From positions 536,410-600,409 of the forward strand of contig NW_022985166.1 in NCBI RefSeq assembly GCF_010093535.1: a DNA stretch of 64,000 bases, read 5' to 3'. Every line of letters begins with the position of its first letter. Position 1 is the stretch's first letter. This document shows, in pieces, positions 32,479 through 44,569 of this stretch. Source of the DNA: Lindgomyces ingoldianus. Taxonomy: Eukaryota; Ascomycota; Dothideomycetes; Pleosporales; Lindgomycetaceae. Both the position numbers and the translations under genes were made by a program. A model generated the notes under the pieces. The model ran no database searches and was not told the origin of the DNA. It saw only the letters and a list, made by a program, of their open reading frames with translations.

Positions 32479-33294
32479 ATGGGATCCAACGATATCCCGC
32501 CTCCTCATGTGCCTTCTGCATACCACGCAACATGTACGGTCCTCCTCGCTATTGGTGGCTGCCTATGGACTGTGACCTACGTTCTTATGATCCGACAGTC
32601 ACTACGTGATCGAACCTATTCAATGCCTCTCGCCGCCCTCGCCTTTAACTTTGCTTGGGAGATCATGTTCACGATCTACATCTCCGAGACTAGCCTAGAA
32701 AAATCTGTTTTCGCCTGCTGGATGGTCTTAGACATAGGGCTTGCGTATACAATGGTGGAATACGGCGCCAACGAGTGGAGACACGCGCCTGTTGTTGGTC
32801 GACACATTGGGAAGATACTGCTCGGGTCTGTGCTCTGGATTTGTTGGGCTCTCTGGGCTTTCTCGTCTTGGTGGGTTGACCTGGCAAACCCGATCAACCC
32901 AAAAGATGGCAAGATATTCAGAGGCGTAGTAGGGCCAGATACTACGGAGCTTGGATACTGGACGTCGGTTGTGGCTCAGGTTTTGCTTTCGGCGATGCTA
33001 CTCGCTCAACTAATCGTGCGTGGACACAGTGGGGGTGCCTCGTACATGATCTGGATGGCACGTTTTTTTGGTAGTCTAAGTGGGCAGGTCATATATTATG
33101 GCTATTGCTATTATGTTTGGTCAGAGGCTCACGGATATTTCATGAGTCGCTTCTCCGTATGTTTATGGATGACATGGATCCTCGCTGATCTGGCCTATCT
33201 AGTTGTGCTGAAGAAAGTCAAGGGGTCTGAAATAATTCTTAAGGATGGGCGAAAGATAAGGGGCGAGACAGAGGGTGGTTTTAAGGTGCTCTAG
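32479..33294 (+). CDS. Pyr4/PaxB-type integral membrane terpene cyclase-like protein
   Basis: Single-exon gene of 271 residues with about seven membrane helices. It matches the small membrane proteins that include Pyr4, PaxB and AtmB, which cyclise prenylated (often epoxidised) meroterpenoid or indole-diterpene substrates in the ER membrane. Key acids are in the expected places: Glu61 in FNFAWEIMF and Asp237 in TWILADLAYL, corresponding to the Glu/Asp pair reported as essential in Pyr4. Further family motif: GQVIYYGYCYYVW. The C-terminus is cytosolic and basic. No prenyltransferase, GGPP synthase, epoxidase or PKS lies in the window, so the substrate is unknown; a transport or structural role of the same fold cannot be excluded. 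A dead DNA transposon lies 430 bp upstream. Confidence 0.8.
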   Translation: MGSNDIPPPHVPSAYHATCTVLLAIGGCLWTVTYVLMIRQSLRDRTYSMPLAALAFNFAWEIMFTIYISETSLEKSVFACWMVLDIGLAYTMVEYGANEWRHAPVVGRHIGKILLGSVLWICWALWAFSSWWVDLANPINPKDGKIFRGVVGPDTTELGYWTSVVAQVLLSAMLLAQLIVRGHSGGASYMIWMARFFGSLSGQVIYYGYCYYVWSEAHGYFMSRFSVCLWMTWILADLAYLVVLKKVKGSEIILKDGRKIRGETEGGFKVL

Positions 33295-33617
33295 TAGTGG
33301 CATCAAAATCAGTCACCAAGCCTGGAGCGTAAAATGACTTTTGATAACGGTTTAAATCCGAGATATAACAAGCACGTTGCGCTTTTTAAGAGAATAGTTA
33401 AGTGAATGATGTCTTCCATCCTGCATGCTGTATTCGTAACCTCACCTACATCGAGTGAGGGTAGAGAATTGAGAGTGTCAGCTTGGCCTGTTTGGGACGC
33501 CAAGCCACCAATTGTTCAAAACACGTGCAGACGCGAAAGCGCGGTTGGTGTTCGTCGTCTCTCCAACGAACGCGCGGAAACAGTCTCCGACCATCAGCGC
33601 TTCTACATGCAGCCCAG
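33295..33617. other. Intergenic
   Basis: About 320 bp, promoter side of TDP1. No coding evidence. Confidence 0.45.
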
Positions 33618-35708
33618 ATGGCGTCTTCCGATAATGATGACGAGGAACTTCGACAGGCTATTGCAATGTCCTTGGAAGAGTCGAAACCTCCCGCACCTTC
33701 ATCTACCAGCAACCCTTCCGAACCTATGCCAAACTCGGAGGCTTCGTTTGATGAAGATATGCGGAGAGCTATTGCCTTATCCCTTGAAGAGAGTGTGCCA
33801 GAGATCAACTCCACTCCACTTCCAAATCAGAATTCCAAGCCTACATCTTCGGTGCTACAAGGGTGAGTCTTCCGCAGCCTCGTGGAGAGGGAACCTCCCA
33901 CTCAGTCGTCTATTTAGGTCTTTTATCAGTCACTATTGTGCATGCTAATTCATACTCTAGCTGGCATGGAATAGATCGGAAAGCAATGGAGCAAGAGAGG
34001 CTTGCAAGGCTCGGAAAGAGAAAGCGATCTGTTTCTCCAGGTGCCCCATCAAAGGCAGCGAAACAAGAAGTCGGTTCAAACTCAACACTAGAGAACCCGA
34101 CAGAGTCGAGCGCACCAGGACATCCGCCTATTCAATACCCTCGTGGAGTGATCAAGCGGACATGGGCCTTCAAACACAAACGAACCAACGACATCAAGAT
34201 TGAAGAAGTGCTCCAAGCCCCAACCCTCAACATTGCCGTCCTCAGCGCATTCGACTGGGATGTTGATTGGATATTCTCCAAACTCGATCCGGTAAAGGTC
34301 AAGCAGATCTGGATTATGAACGCTAAAGGCAAAGACCTGCAAGAGCAATGGCGACGCGATGCAGCTGAGCAAAGTGTTCCAAACCTCAAGATGCACTTTC
34401 CGCCTATGGCCAGCCCGATTCAGAACATGCATAGCAAGCTGATGCTACTATTTCACGACACACACCTTAGAATTGTCCTGCCGACTGCAAACCTCAACAA
34501 GTTTGATTGGGGAGAAACGAACCTCAATGTACGCACCAAACAGATGGAACAAGCTGCAGTCATGGAAAATTCAGTCTTCTTAATTGACTTGCCACGATTT
34601 CCGGATGGCAAAGCAGGGGCAAGGGAAGATTTGACATGGTTTGGGAAAGAGCTACTCTACTACCTGGAGGCCCAAAAACTTGGAGAGACCTCGAAGAACG
34701 CAGTGGAAGGCGTACTGAAATTCGACTTCTCCCAAACTAGCCACTTGGCCTTTATCCATTCCATGTAAGTGTTTTCATGCGGATGTGGGAGCCATCCACT
34801 CGGCACCGATTCCTAGCCCACAGCCAAGATGACCAGCCCACCTTCCCAGATACTAGCATGAAGACTGCCAGCTAACCTTGCACAGAGGCGGACGACATGC
34901 CAGTGCGGGTGCGCATTGGACTGGGCTTCCTGGTCTTTCCATGTCACTTCATAGGTTAAACCTGGGTGAAGTCTCACAAATTCAACTGGACTATGCTACG
35001 TCTTCCGTGGGAGCTCTGAACTTAGAGTTCTTGAAGAAACTGTATATCTCCGCTTGCGGGCTACCCCCATTCAAAGACCACAACATTCCTAATGATTCCA
35101 TCCTTTCCCAATTTCGTTTCTACTTCCCGAGTCAGGCCACTGTGGAGAACAGCACAGGTGGAGTGGCGTGCGGCGGTACCAACACGCTAAATGAGAACCA
35201 TTTCTCCTCTTCTGCGTTTCCGGTCCTGTCCATGCGCGACTATAAATCCACGAAACCAGGAGTCCTCTCTCACAACAAGATCCTCCTAGCACGAGGACGC
35301 CGCGGAAAGGAAAATACACCCTTTGCGTGGGCTTACATTGGCTCTGCGAATCTCACCGAGTCGGCGTGGGGAGCCCAGAAGCTGGCTAAGGCTCAGAGGA
35401 AAGAAGGGGAAGAATGGGGGAATACCGGGATGCCTTTGCAGCGAGGAGACAAACTTGAGGTTCGGAATTGGGAGTGCGGCATTTTGGTACCTGTTCTTGA
35501 CGATTCACTCGAGGATCTCAAATTAGGCCCAAGCGAGGTGCCTCCGATCAGCGTGTTCGAAAAGACGCTTGAAATCCCATTCCAGTACCCTGGGGAGACG
35601 TATATTGGAGAGAACAATTCGCAACAAAAGAAGCCGTGGTTTTTCAGGAGCCAGGGAAACATTGCTATGGTTAACAGACTCGAACAGGCAAGGAAGACAC
35701 CACGTTAA
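33618..35708 (+). CDS. TDP1: Tyrosyl-DNA phosphodiesterase 1 with N-terminal UIM repeats
   Basis: Three exons, 33618-33862, 33961-34764 and 34886-35708, encode 623 residues. Tdp1 hydrolyses the bond between the topoisomerase I tyrosine and a DNA 3' end during repair, in the nucleus. The two HKD half-sites are present: MHSKLMLLF (His239, Lys241) with TANLNKFDWG, and LSHNKILLARG (His479, Lys481) with AYIGSANLTESAWG. The N-terminal region before the catalytic domain has two similar helices, DEELRQAIAMSLEES and DEDMRRAIALSLEES, matching ubiquitin-interacting motifs (acidic patch, Ala, Ser/Leu core). A basic segment KRKRS may be a nuclear signal. The UIMs suggest recruitment to ubiquitinated topoisomerase adducts, which is an inference. 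Confidence 0.93.
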
Positions 35709-36375
35709 TTGAACATTGGAGGAAGTTGCAGCAGCTTTGAGGCTTAGTAGTCCTGTACACAATTGCTAGAGGCCTACCAGGAAGACACCTACGGTTGGGT
35801 TGTCTCGTGAAAGGGCTTGGTTAGATTTTACGAGGTTCTGCTTGGATACCTTCCCACACACTGATTCGTGCTTGAGCAGAATGTTTCGAGAACGGATCAG
35901 AATGGCTTAGTTGGGACTCTGAGGGCGTAACTTGCAGACTTTCCACATTCCACGGGGATTAATACCCCGGTGGGATACGGGAATACGGTGTGGCACATCA
36001 TTGAACTTTGAACTTCGCACAGAATTGATTGTGATAGGCTACCAATGCGTAGTAAGAACCCGCCATGCCCAAACCAGGGTGGTGGTGCATGAACCTGGGG
36101 CAGATCAGCTGCGGACAACGAGCGGCGGAAGCCAGTTTTCACGGCTTTTCTAAGGCTTTCCAAGGACGGCCATCGGAGAGTCGGAGGTTTCGCGATGGCT
36201 GATTGATGACACAACGCTCACGAAGTTAGGAGCCTGAAGTTTGGGGTATTGAACCCTACAGACGAGCCATAACCCTTTGGTATGGGGTGAAAGTCTTTTC
36301 ATGCCTATAACCCGCAGATTCAGGCAATTCGAGACTGCTGGCGAGAGACGCGACTCCCGTCGCGATCCTGCTGCC
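35709..36375. other. Intergenic
   Basis: About 670 bp between TDP1 and the next plus-strand gene. The last 75 bp could be coding if translation of that gene starts at the in-frame ATG at 36301. Nothing else is seen. Confidence 0.45.
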
Positions 36376-38261
36376 ATGCCTACGAACCCCAATCCCTTCC
36401 TAGATATCCAGAGACGCACGCCCATTACCGCACCTCATCACGGATGGCTAACATCGCCTGCACGGTCCCATGCGAATGTGGGACAGGGCAGTGAGTTGCC
36501 TCTACATTTAATCGCGTTGATCCTCTCTCATGTATGTCTCCCCGCCAAAATGGAGTCGCGCTTATAACTTGATTCATGGTTGATTCGTGACGTGTAGCTT
36601 GACAATGTAGCCGATCTTGCGAGAATAACGAGAACTTCGAGACTGTTTTATTATATGACTTTGCCTCGCCTATACGAAGAGGTTACCTTACGCTCCTACT
36701 CGGAGATACGATATGTCAACGGCAGGCCAGAGGGCTACGGCAACGGGAGTCCGTTTGCGATGGGACTTAACACGCTGGTGTCGAGAACGTTCACAGACTA
36801 CGTGCAGACATTCAGAGTGATAGGGGACTGGAGGGAACATGATATAGAGGATTACTCGAAAGGTCGCGTGCCGGATAACAGCATGATGCTACAAGTCGCA
36901 ATGCGCGCCGCGCTAGACAAGATGAAAAACCTCCAGACATTCGCGTACGTTGCACGCACTATGTGTCTAGAGATGTGGAGATGCTGACAGTGTGAAGTTG
37001 GGAGCTGAACACGAAGCCGATGCAGACCATCTATCAAGGCATTATGACGAAGCCATCTCTGACATCTCTCACACTCCGCTGCCAAACAAAACGAATCCCG
37101 CGACCTACCGCGCTCATACCTCCGCTCCCTAATCTCAAAACCCTCATTGTGTACGATATGGATCCCCTCTGCTATCCCGACGACATTTCGCTGCTCCTCC
37201 TTACCTCTAAGAAACTCGAGAACCTTATGCTACACTGGAGTCCCCGCATGCGCGAAAGCGGAGAAGAATCCGTCAACCTCATGAACTACTTCGGGCGGTG
37301 CCTTGCCGCGCGCTACGCAGTTCCCGCGAAGCGACTCGCATTGTATAATCTTTACGCACGGAATACTGGCGAAGGATTCGAGAATTGCTTGGATGCTTCA
37401 TCAGGGGAGGAGATCACGGTCATCAATTGTATGGGCTCGTCAGACCCCATGACTGTGTTTCTGGATGATACTTGGAGAGTGAACAGTAACCATAAGATTC
37501 CTGAGCGGCTGAAGATGATGAGAGGGGACATCGTCGATAAGGAGCATGTGACCATGCTGGCAAAGTTTCATGGCCTGGAACGGCTGTACCTTCTTAGCCG
37601 GCGGAAAACATCGAGAGGAAGTAGTACAGCAGCAACACCAACAACGCCATCTGTTAGCACGCCATCAAATTGTACGAGCACAAATGGTGCGCCATTTACC
37701 GAACACCAATGCAAGAGTCTGGCTGGTGACTATCTTGCAATAATAGCATCAAATCACCGAACAATGCGTCATCTTCTACTGTTAGACAATTGGCAGCTAA
37801 GCGACGGCGCTCTCCTCAAACTCTGCCAAAGCTGCCCAGACCTCGAACAACTCGGGTTCTCTTCCGGCGTCCCACCTCTCGGTTTCCTCCGCCAATGCCT
37901 CTCTCTCGTGCCCAAGCTGTGGGCATTGCGAGTTCTCATTCGACCGGGCTCCGACCTAGCAGAAAAGCTAGATAGCATAGAGTTCGAAATGCATCAATTC
38001 GCGCTTGCTACCGAGCTCTGGAGACCTGAGTACAAAAATCTTCGATATTTTGGTCTAGGCGATAAATACACTTTTAAATTAGGAGGTGTCGTGTTTCCAC
38101 CGAAAGGGTCACAGGCGAATATTCCAGACGGACAAGCGAATTCGATGAATGCGAGGAAAATGGGACCAATAAGGGTGATGAGGAGGATTGAGAGAGAGGA
38201 TGTTAAGCATGTGGAGATTTGGTGTATGGACTCGACGGAGTTCGAGCCTAAGTTCCCGTGA
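36376..38261 (+). CDS. F-box/leucine-rich-repeat-like protein
   Basis: Three exons, 36376-36531, 36598-36944 and 36998-38261, encode 588 residues (613 if it begins at 36301). The N-terminal part after a short leader has the F-box-like helices ELPLHLIALILSHLDNVADL and ITRTSRLFYYMTLPRLYEEV. The rest is a series of leucine-rich segments, e.g. LTSLTLRCQTKRI, NLKTLIVYDM, KKLENLMLHW, GLERLYLLSR, MRHLLLLDNW and DLEQLGFSSG, consistent with an LRR solenoid. A low-complexity Thr/Ser/Pro loop interrupts it about two thirds along. Such proteins usually serve as substrate receptors of SCF ubiquitin ligases; the target is unknown. Confidence 0.8.
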
Positions 38262-39667
38262 AAGTGATGGTGGAAGGGAAAGTATTTCTCAATATACGTT
38301 ACTTGGGGTTCTGACTTACAGCTTGCTTGTTGTGCACACAACTGGACAAGATTAGGGTTAAGCTGAGGACAGGATGGTACAGAATTTGGCATGATACTAC
38401 ATCATGTACGCCATCCATATCTTTTTCTTTTTGCAGCGACGAGTCTCCAGGATCAGCACATCACGACCTAGTCCTCAGGATGAGGCTCCGGAATAACGGA
38501 ATGCAGCTCAAGGAAGAGTAGTTGAAAAGTTCAGTCACTGTATGACTAGGCCAGGGTTTACAATGTATATTTACCTACCACTCATGTCAAAAAGCTTTTG
38601 TTCATGATCAACACGTGAACACTTGCTCTGCTACGATTTTTAACTACATCTCCAACTTCAAGTTAGAATGTAGTGCAGCTAATAATAGCATCCTTCGGAA
38701 TATGATCTCCCCTGTCGGCGTGGCGGAGCATTCCGCCCTAGCCACCTCCACCTCCACCTCCACCTCCAAATTCATACTTGAACGTCATTTCTATCATCTA
38801 CTCGCGTAGCTTAGTAGCTCCAAACACCTAGCTCTCACCAGTCACGCACTCTACAAACTTAAACTCAAGAACTAAGGAGGGAAATTGACCCTATTAATTT
38901 CATTCCACCAATGCTTTCCCCTAATGTCATTGCGTTGATGATACTCTCCAAGGATCATGTAACCTGTAACCCAGGCACACTACTCCAGTCTGCATCTACA
39001 TAGCCGGCTTACCGGCCTGCATATCGACGCTAGGGAACGGCTCGACGCCTGATTTTGAAGGGATGCGATTGGAAGTGGAGGCTGTTGTAATTGGAAAGAT
39101 GTCCGAGTGGCGGTGACGCTGGGGTTGTTAAAGGCATCGCAGGGCGGAGGGAGGAAGCTTCTTTTTACCTCCACCCGGGCAAATTTTGTTCTCTCTTGCC
39201 TCCTCTTGATTCGTCCTAGATTCTTTGGGTTCGTATGTACGACGATGGGGTGGAAAATAGAAGCGCAGATTGCTCTGGGGTTCGGGATTTTGGTAGGATC
39301 TATGAATGGAGTAGGTGGGGCAACGAACAGGATGAATGAGACTTGTGAGTTTGATTTCTGTTCGTGATGAAATCCCGATGTGGTGTTAGATATTCTTGAT
39401 TCATGTATTTCTATCACATCCTGATCGTTCTCATCCCCACTACTCTTACTTTGCCTGTAAGCTTCATATGGCATGTATACCTAAGGGCAACAACGGGACT
39501 GAATGTTATAAATTACAACACAAGAGTGTCTCCTTTCGACAGTCTTCCCAAATCCATTCGTAAACATTTCTTCTGCCTAATCAGTTCCCCCATTGTGCAC
39601 CTGGAACTTGTCGTACCCTCACATCTCCTTCCCATCTCGATTTCTACGCAAAAATAACACCCAACAG
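38262..39667. other. Intergenic plus probable leader exon region of the glycosidase gene
   Basis: About 1.4 kb. A (CCACCT)n run of about 27 bp lies at 38742-38768. Near the right end must be the first exon of the glycosidase gene. Two candidates: a hydrophobic leader MYFYHILIVLIPTTLTLP from 39403, and MGWKIEAQIALGFGILVG from 39244, followed by a GTGAGT donor (39345) that is in phase with the acceptor at 39667. Neither is certain. Confidence 0.45.
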
Positions 39668-41721
39668 TGGTTCCTTTAACTTTCCAACCCCTCCCTCTAG
39701 GCTCCATTACACCACTGGGCTGGCTCAAAGACCAATTAACCCTCGAAGCCAGCGGCCTCGCCGGCCACGAACACGACTTCTACAACTATGTCGTACATTC
39801 CACCTGGCTCGGCGGAACGCAAGAATACTCTGCCCTCCGAGAAGGCTTTCCGTACTGGTTCAATGGGCTCGTACCGCTCGCTTACTCGCTCTCCGATTCT
39901 CGCTTATTAGATCAGGTGCACAGCGCCGCAGACTATGTCTTAGACAATCAGCAAGAGGATGGCTGGCTGGGGCCGGAGCAAGGAACCGAGAGAAACTTCT
40001 GGGGCAGAATGCCGTTTTGCCTAGGGCTGATGCAATTGGCACAGGCGGATAAGGAGTATGAGGGGAAGGTGGTTAGTGCGCTTTGGAGGTTTTCGGGGCT
40101 AATGAATAGTATGTTGAGGGACAATTTTACGGGGTATCACTATCATGAGGGAGACCAGGTTGGGCAGGGTGACGAGCAGTGGTAAGTCAACTTGCGTCTC
40201 TACCGGTCCATCCACAATTGGTTTTCAAGAGAGCTAAGGAATGCTTACAGGGGCCGTGTCCGCGTACAAGACATGCTAATAACCCTTCAATGGCTGTATG
40301 AAACGCATCCTACAGGTAACATGACCCAACTCATGGAAAACATGGATCTCCTAATCCAAGGATCGCTCAACTGGGCCGAGTGGTACAACACAGCAACTTA
40401 CATCACCAAGGACCTCAACACCGTCCCAGTATCCGTCACTGAACCTCACTTCGCCTATGAACACGGCGTAAACATCGGCCAGGGCCTCAAAGCTCTCGCT
40501 GTTTTCCGAAGAGTAACGCATAACGACTCGCTTGTGCAGACATCAAAGAATGCGGTCGATTGGACGTTCCAGTATCATGGCGCGGCTTCCGGGGCTATTC
40601 TCGCGGACGAGAGACTCGCTGGATTATCGCCGTACTATGGGTCCGAAACTTGCACACTAGTGGAGACGATGTACTCCTTATCTTATCTGTATCAAGCGCT
40701 CGGCGACTCCTCGTATGCAGATAGGTGTGAGAAAACTGCCTTCAATGCCTTCCCTGTCCAACTCACGCCGGATTGGTGGGCGAGGCAATATGTCTCTCAA
40801 CCAAATCAGCCGTACTCTGAGAACCTTACAGAAACGCCGTTCTGGAACGTAAACGACTGGGGCCAGACATACGGGCTTGAAACAGACTACCCATGTTGTA
40901 CGGTGAATCATCCGCAAGGGTATCCCAAATTCCTGTCCAATTCGTATGTGAAGGTTAACGAAACGGGTCTCGCGCACGCATTATTGAGTCCTGGAGTTGC
41001 AGCAATTGGGGACACGATTGTCAAGTGCGAGACAGCATATCCATTCGGTAATACACTCATCTATACCATCACCTCGAGAGAATCATTTGACTTCTACGTC
41101 CGCGTCCCTTCCTGGGCCGAAGCCTCCAGCACCTCCATCTCCCTCAACTCGTCGACCTCGACCGTCAAGCCGGACTCCCACACCGGCCTCCATAAGATCG
41201 CCATTCCCTCAGGTTCCACGATTGTGACGTACGCAATCAGTAACCTAGCCATTGTCCAAGAGAAAAGAGCGAATGATACAGTAGCAATTCACCACGGCGC
41301 TCTCATCTACGCCCTCAACATCCCCAGCACAAACACCTCCCTAGCCCCCAAAAGCTATTCCAACAACTCGCCCCTCCCGTCTGGTTATGCACCACCCGAA
41401 TCCAGAGACTGGATCATAACACCAACATCCACATGGGCATATGCTATTGATCCCTCCACTCTAACTTTTCACAGTGTCAATGGCACTGACACCAGCCTAG
41501 CCAATCCAATCTTCGCGCCAGGCGCAGCGCCGATGTATATTACAGCCAAAGCGTGTGAGATTGAGTGGGGAATGTATAAAGGTGTTCCGGATGCGCCGCC
41601 AACGGGAGGAAATAGGAAATGCAAAGGGAATAAGACGACAGAAATCAGACTTGAGCCTTTGGGAGGAGCGAAATTGCATTTGGTAGATTTGCCGGTTTTA
41701 GATTTAGGTGGGATAGCCTAG
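39668..41721 (+). CDS. GH127-like (DUF1680) glycosidase, first exon not resolved
   Basis: Two exons, 39668-40181 and 40251-41721, give about 660 residues beginning [23 protein letters not shown]. The fold is a six-hairpin (alpha/alpha)6 barrel followed by beta domains. GH127 members remove beta-L-arabinofuranose; the fungal secreted branch is poorly characterised. Seen: [38 protein letters not shown], the acidic [14 protein letters not shown], and the vicinal cysteines of [15 protein letters not shown], which match the zinc/nucleophile Cys region of GH127. Many Asn-X-Ser/Thr sites support secretion. The signal-peptide exon is upstream, with an intron ending at 39667. Substrate in this fungus cannot be inferred. 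Confidence 0.85.
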
Positions 41722-43002
41722 GGGATGCAATTTAGTTGTCGTCCTTGACGTGGAGAAATGTGAATTTTTATCCAATAGTGAGCGGTTTTAATTGTAGAGC
41801 TGTGGTTCAGTTTGATTCGATTCTAGTTGCGAGTGCGGAGCCGTATCGCATTATCTACAACACTATCGTCCTGGTAAGGCAGCTTTGGTGCTGTCAATTA
41901 ATATAATGCGAGAGGGACCCCAGCTCTAAGAGTATCATCCCGTTTGCTTGGATACACAAGGTTGGGAGGGAGGATGAATACAGTTAGTGGATCTACCGTC
42001 AGGGCCGGAGCGAGCAGGTTCAGGCCATGTCCATTTAATGCATGCTTATTTCATGCAGCCTTCAATCATTAAGGCTTCTTCCGTGGCCGCTCCCTAAGGA
42101 ACATCTTCATCCTAAAGAGTAATACTGAAGTCCAGGATTTCAAATCTGCGCTTTTCACATTTATCTCCGTAGTTTATTTGGACCAGGTTACCAATCGAAT
42201 TTCAAGACCACGATGGACCCTGGTACGCCAAATGCGGCGGTTTTCTCCATATGAGTAGAGTGAAGTTTCTTTGACGCTAAAATAAGCTTCTCCGTGGGGT
42301 TGGTAACCAGAAAACTGGGATGCGCCTGTCGCCAATTCGAGGGCAGAGCTTTGGTGCGACGGCCGAGATGGCAAGCGGCCTATCTGAATGTATTGCGTGG
42401 TTTCTGAGAGAGAGCTCAGGAACTACAAATCCGAAAGGTATGCCATTTCTTCCGGGGTGTATTAGAAGTACCCGAAATGAGCCCATCTACCTAACCGCAT
42501 TCTAGATAAGGATTCTAGTGAGAGCGTATCCATCTTTTCTGTTTCTATTTGCATTGCCAGATACGAAGGAAAAGTACTCACTCTTGTAGGACCCAGTCCG
42601 GCGTTTCAAGCCGTTCGGATTCTACCCCCGATTGTGGAGTTTAGAACGTTCACAATAGTAAAGTTCGTGTCGGGCGGCTGCAAATCAGTTCCAATGAGGC
42701 TTGATAATTAGCTATTAGCAGTACTGACATGGATACCCTTTCATGACAATCCGGAAAAGAGGAACGCTGACCAGAGTCTTTTCGAGAGATACTGTCTTTC
42801 GTCGGGGCAGAAAGGTAAAGGTGTCGAACAAGACTTGAGGCGGTAGCATCTCGAACGAGGTATGAACAGTATGTTGTTAGGATACTTGAGAAGCATAAAC
42901 TGAAAACAGTCGTGGGAATCCTGTACACCTTGCTCGCTTCGCCGCAACCGTCACCCAAAGTTCACGATTTTGAATTCATCCAATGCATATTTTATCCTAA
43001 AC
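41722..43002. other. Intergenic between convergent genes
   Basis: About 1.28 kb with only short, mutually overlapping open frames and no recognised protein. The genes on either side converge here. Confidence 0.5.
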
Positions 43003-44569
43003 TCAAATTTTAGTCCTCACAAAAATCTTACCAGCCCGCAAATATTTCGTCAGAACAAGCAGACCAGTCGCTATGACCATCCCCACCGCCGCCACCAGCC
43101 AAACGCCCTGAAACTCATTCTGCACATCTGACTTCCTCAAGCCCTTTGAAGCCCTCTTTGCAGCTCCTGCAATCGGATTACCCACCAGTCCTCCAAATGC
43201 CGCCACCGTATATGCCATACCCATTTTTGTGCCCAGCTCCCTTGAGTTCGGGGTCAAGCTCGCGATAATCGGCGGAGGAAGACTAATCATGCCTCCGGAA
43301 ATAAACCCATATATGACAGAAATCGCAACTAGCCCTCCAAGGTTGTTGACAAAGCGGAAAAAGAACAGTATTAGAGCGGACAAAGCAGCTGAAGGAAACA
43401 TGACATGCACGCCTCCGTACCTGTCTGCAAGCCAATTTGGTGCAAGGCGTCCCAGAAGGCTTGCGGCATTCATGATGCTGAGTAAGTTGAATGCCATTTC
43501 CTCGTTGACAGAGAGTTTGAGAGCGTAGTCTTGAATGTAGAAGAAGGGAATGTAGGCGGATGCGATCATCAGAGTGAATGCTAAGCCAATCATTAGCTAC
43601 TTGGTTTTTCCTGATGAATCCTTCGAATCCACTCTGATGTCCAAGAGATTTATTAACGACAGATTTTTCAACTTACCACCAACGAATGCGGCGTACGGTT
43701 TGTCGGCGAGCATCTTGATGTTGAATAATGGGCCTTTCCGCTTCGGTCGATCCCTCAATCGCATGACTGCCATGCAAATAGCCATACATCCAAGGATCAA
43801 GAAAGCAAGTGTGCGAACAGCCCACGCAAACCCGACCTTGACAAAGAGACGGCGCATCATAAGGGGGTAAAGAATTCCCGCTTCAGGTAACACGTTAGCT
43901 TATATCTCTAAGCACTCATAACAGAGCAATCATAATGGGGCATACCGAGACTACTTCCAGTCGCAGCAATACCTGTGGCGATCATCTTGCGGCGTTGGAA
44001 ATACAGCGGAATAACAGCCACGCTTGTCAATCCCAGTAACCCACTTCCAATTCCCATGCAGATTCCTTGAGCCAGGAATATCTGCCAGTACTTAGAACAT
44101 TCCGCCAAGGCGAACAATCCCGCGATTTCCAACAGGGTTCCTGCGGCGATAAGGAAGTGGAGATGTCCCGCGTCGAGAAGCACACCTGCGGGTATGCCGA
44201 CTACCATGGTCAGGAAAAGTTGCACAGAGCCAACCCACGATATCGCAGAAGCGTTAGATGAAGGTAGGAGATTGTTGAGATAGAAAGTTTGGAAGACGCC
44301 ATAAGAATTCGTGAGTCCCCTACTATCGATTAGTATCTCCCAAAACTATGTTGGACAGTTTTCTAGTTAAAAACAAAAAAAACAAAAAAAAGGATTTGGA
44401 CGGATAGTGTACGTTACCATGTATTCCAGAACAAAATCCAACTCCCCAGGACCTGTAGCCATGCTATGAGGCCATGATCCATAGACTTATCGATCGGATC
44501 CTCCACCGGCGCATCTTGACATCCTGCTGTTACAGCCTCTTCAGACTTGTCCTTTATAGATTCTGGCAT
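43003..44569 (-). CDS. MFS monocarboxylate-transporter-like permease
   Basis: Four exons (44569-44418, 44319-43946, 43880-43677, 43580-43003) encode 435 residues with about 12 membrane helices. N-terminal tail acidic (MPESIKDKSEEAVTAGCQ), then the first helix LIAWLQVLGSWILFWNTWGL followed by TNSYGVFQTFY, the fungal MCT/MCH family signature. Others: GLFALAECSKYWQIF, GIGSGLLGLTSVAVIPLYFQRR and ASLLGRLAPNWLADRYGG. The frame requires the acceptor at 43581 after GATTGGCTTAG. An A-rich run in the first intron (about 44366-44391) is not coding. Substrate unknown; it could export or import a carboxylate. It is followed at distance by ALAS and a decarboxylase on the same strand. Confidence 0.87.

Noticed and set aside
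38742..38768. (CCACCT)n short tandem repeat
   Set aside because: A simple microsatellite in an intergenic region; no spacer structure as in a CRISPR array and no sign of function.
44366..44391. A-rich run suggesting a retroposed poly(A) tail
   Set aside because: It falls inside the first intron of the MFS gene, with no target duplication or LINE-like sequence beside it.
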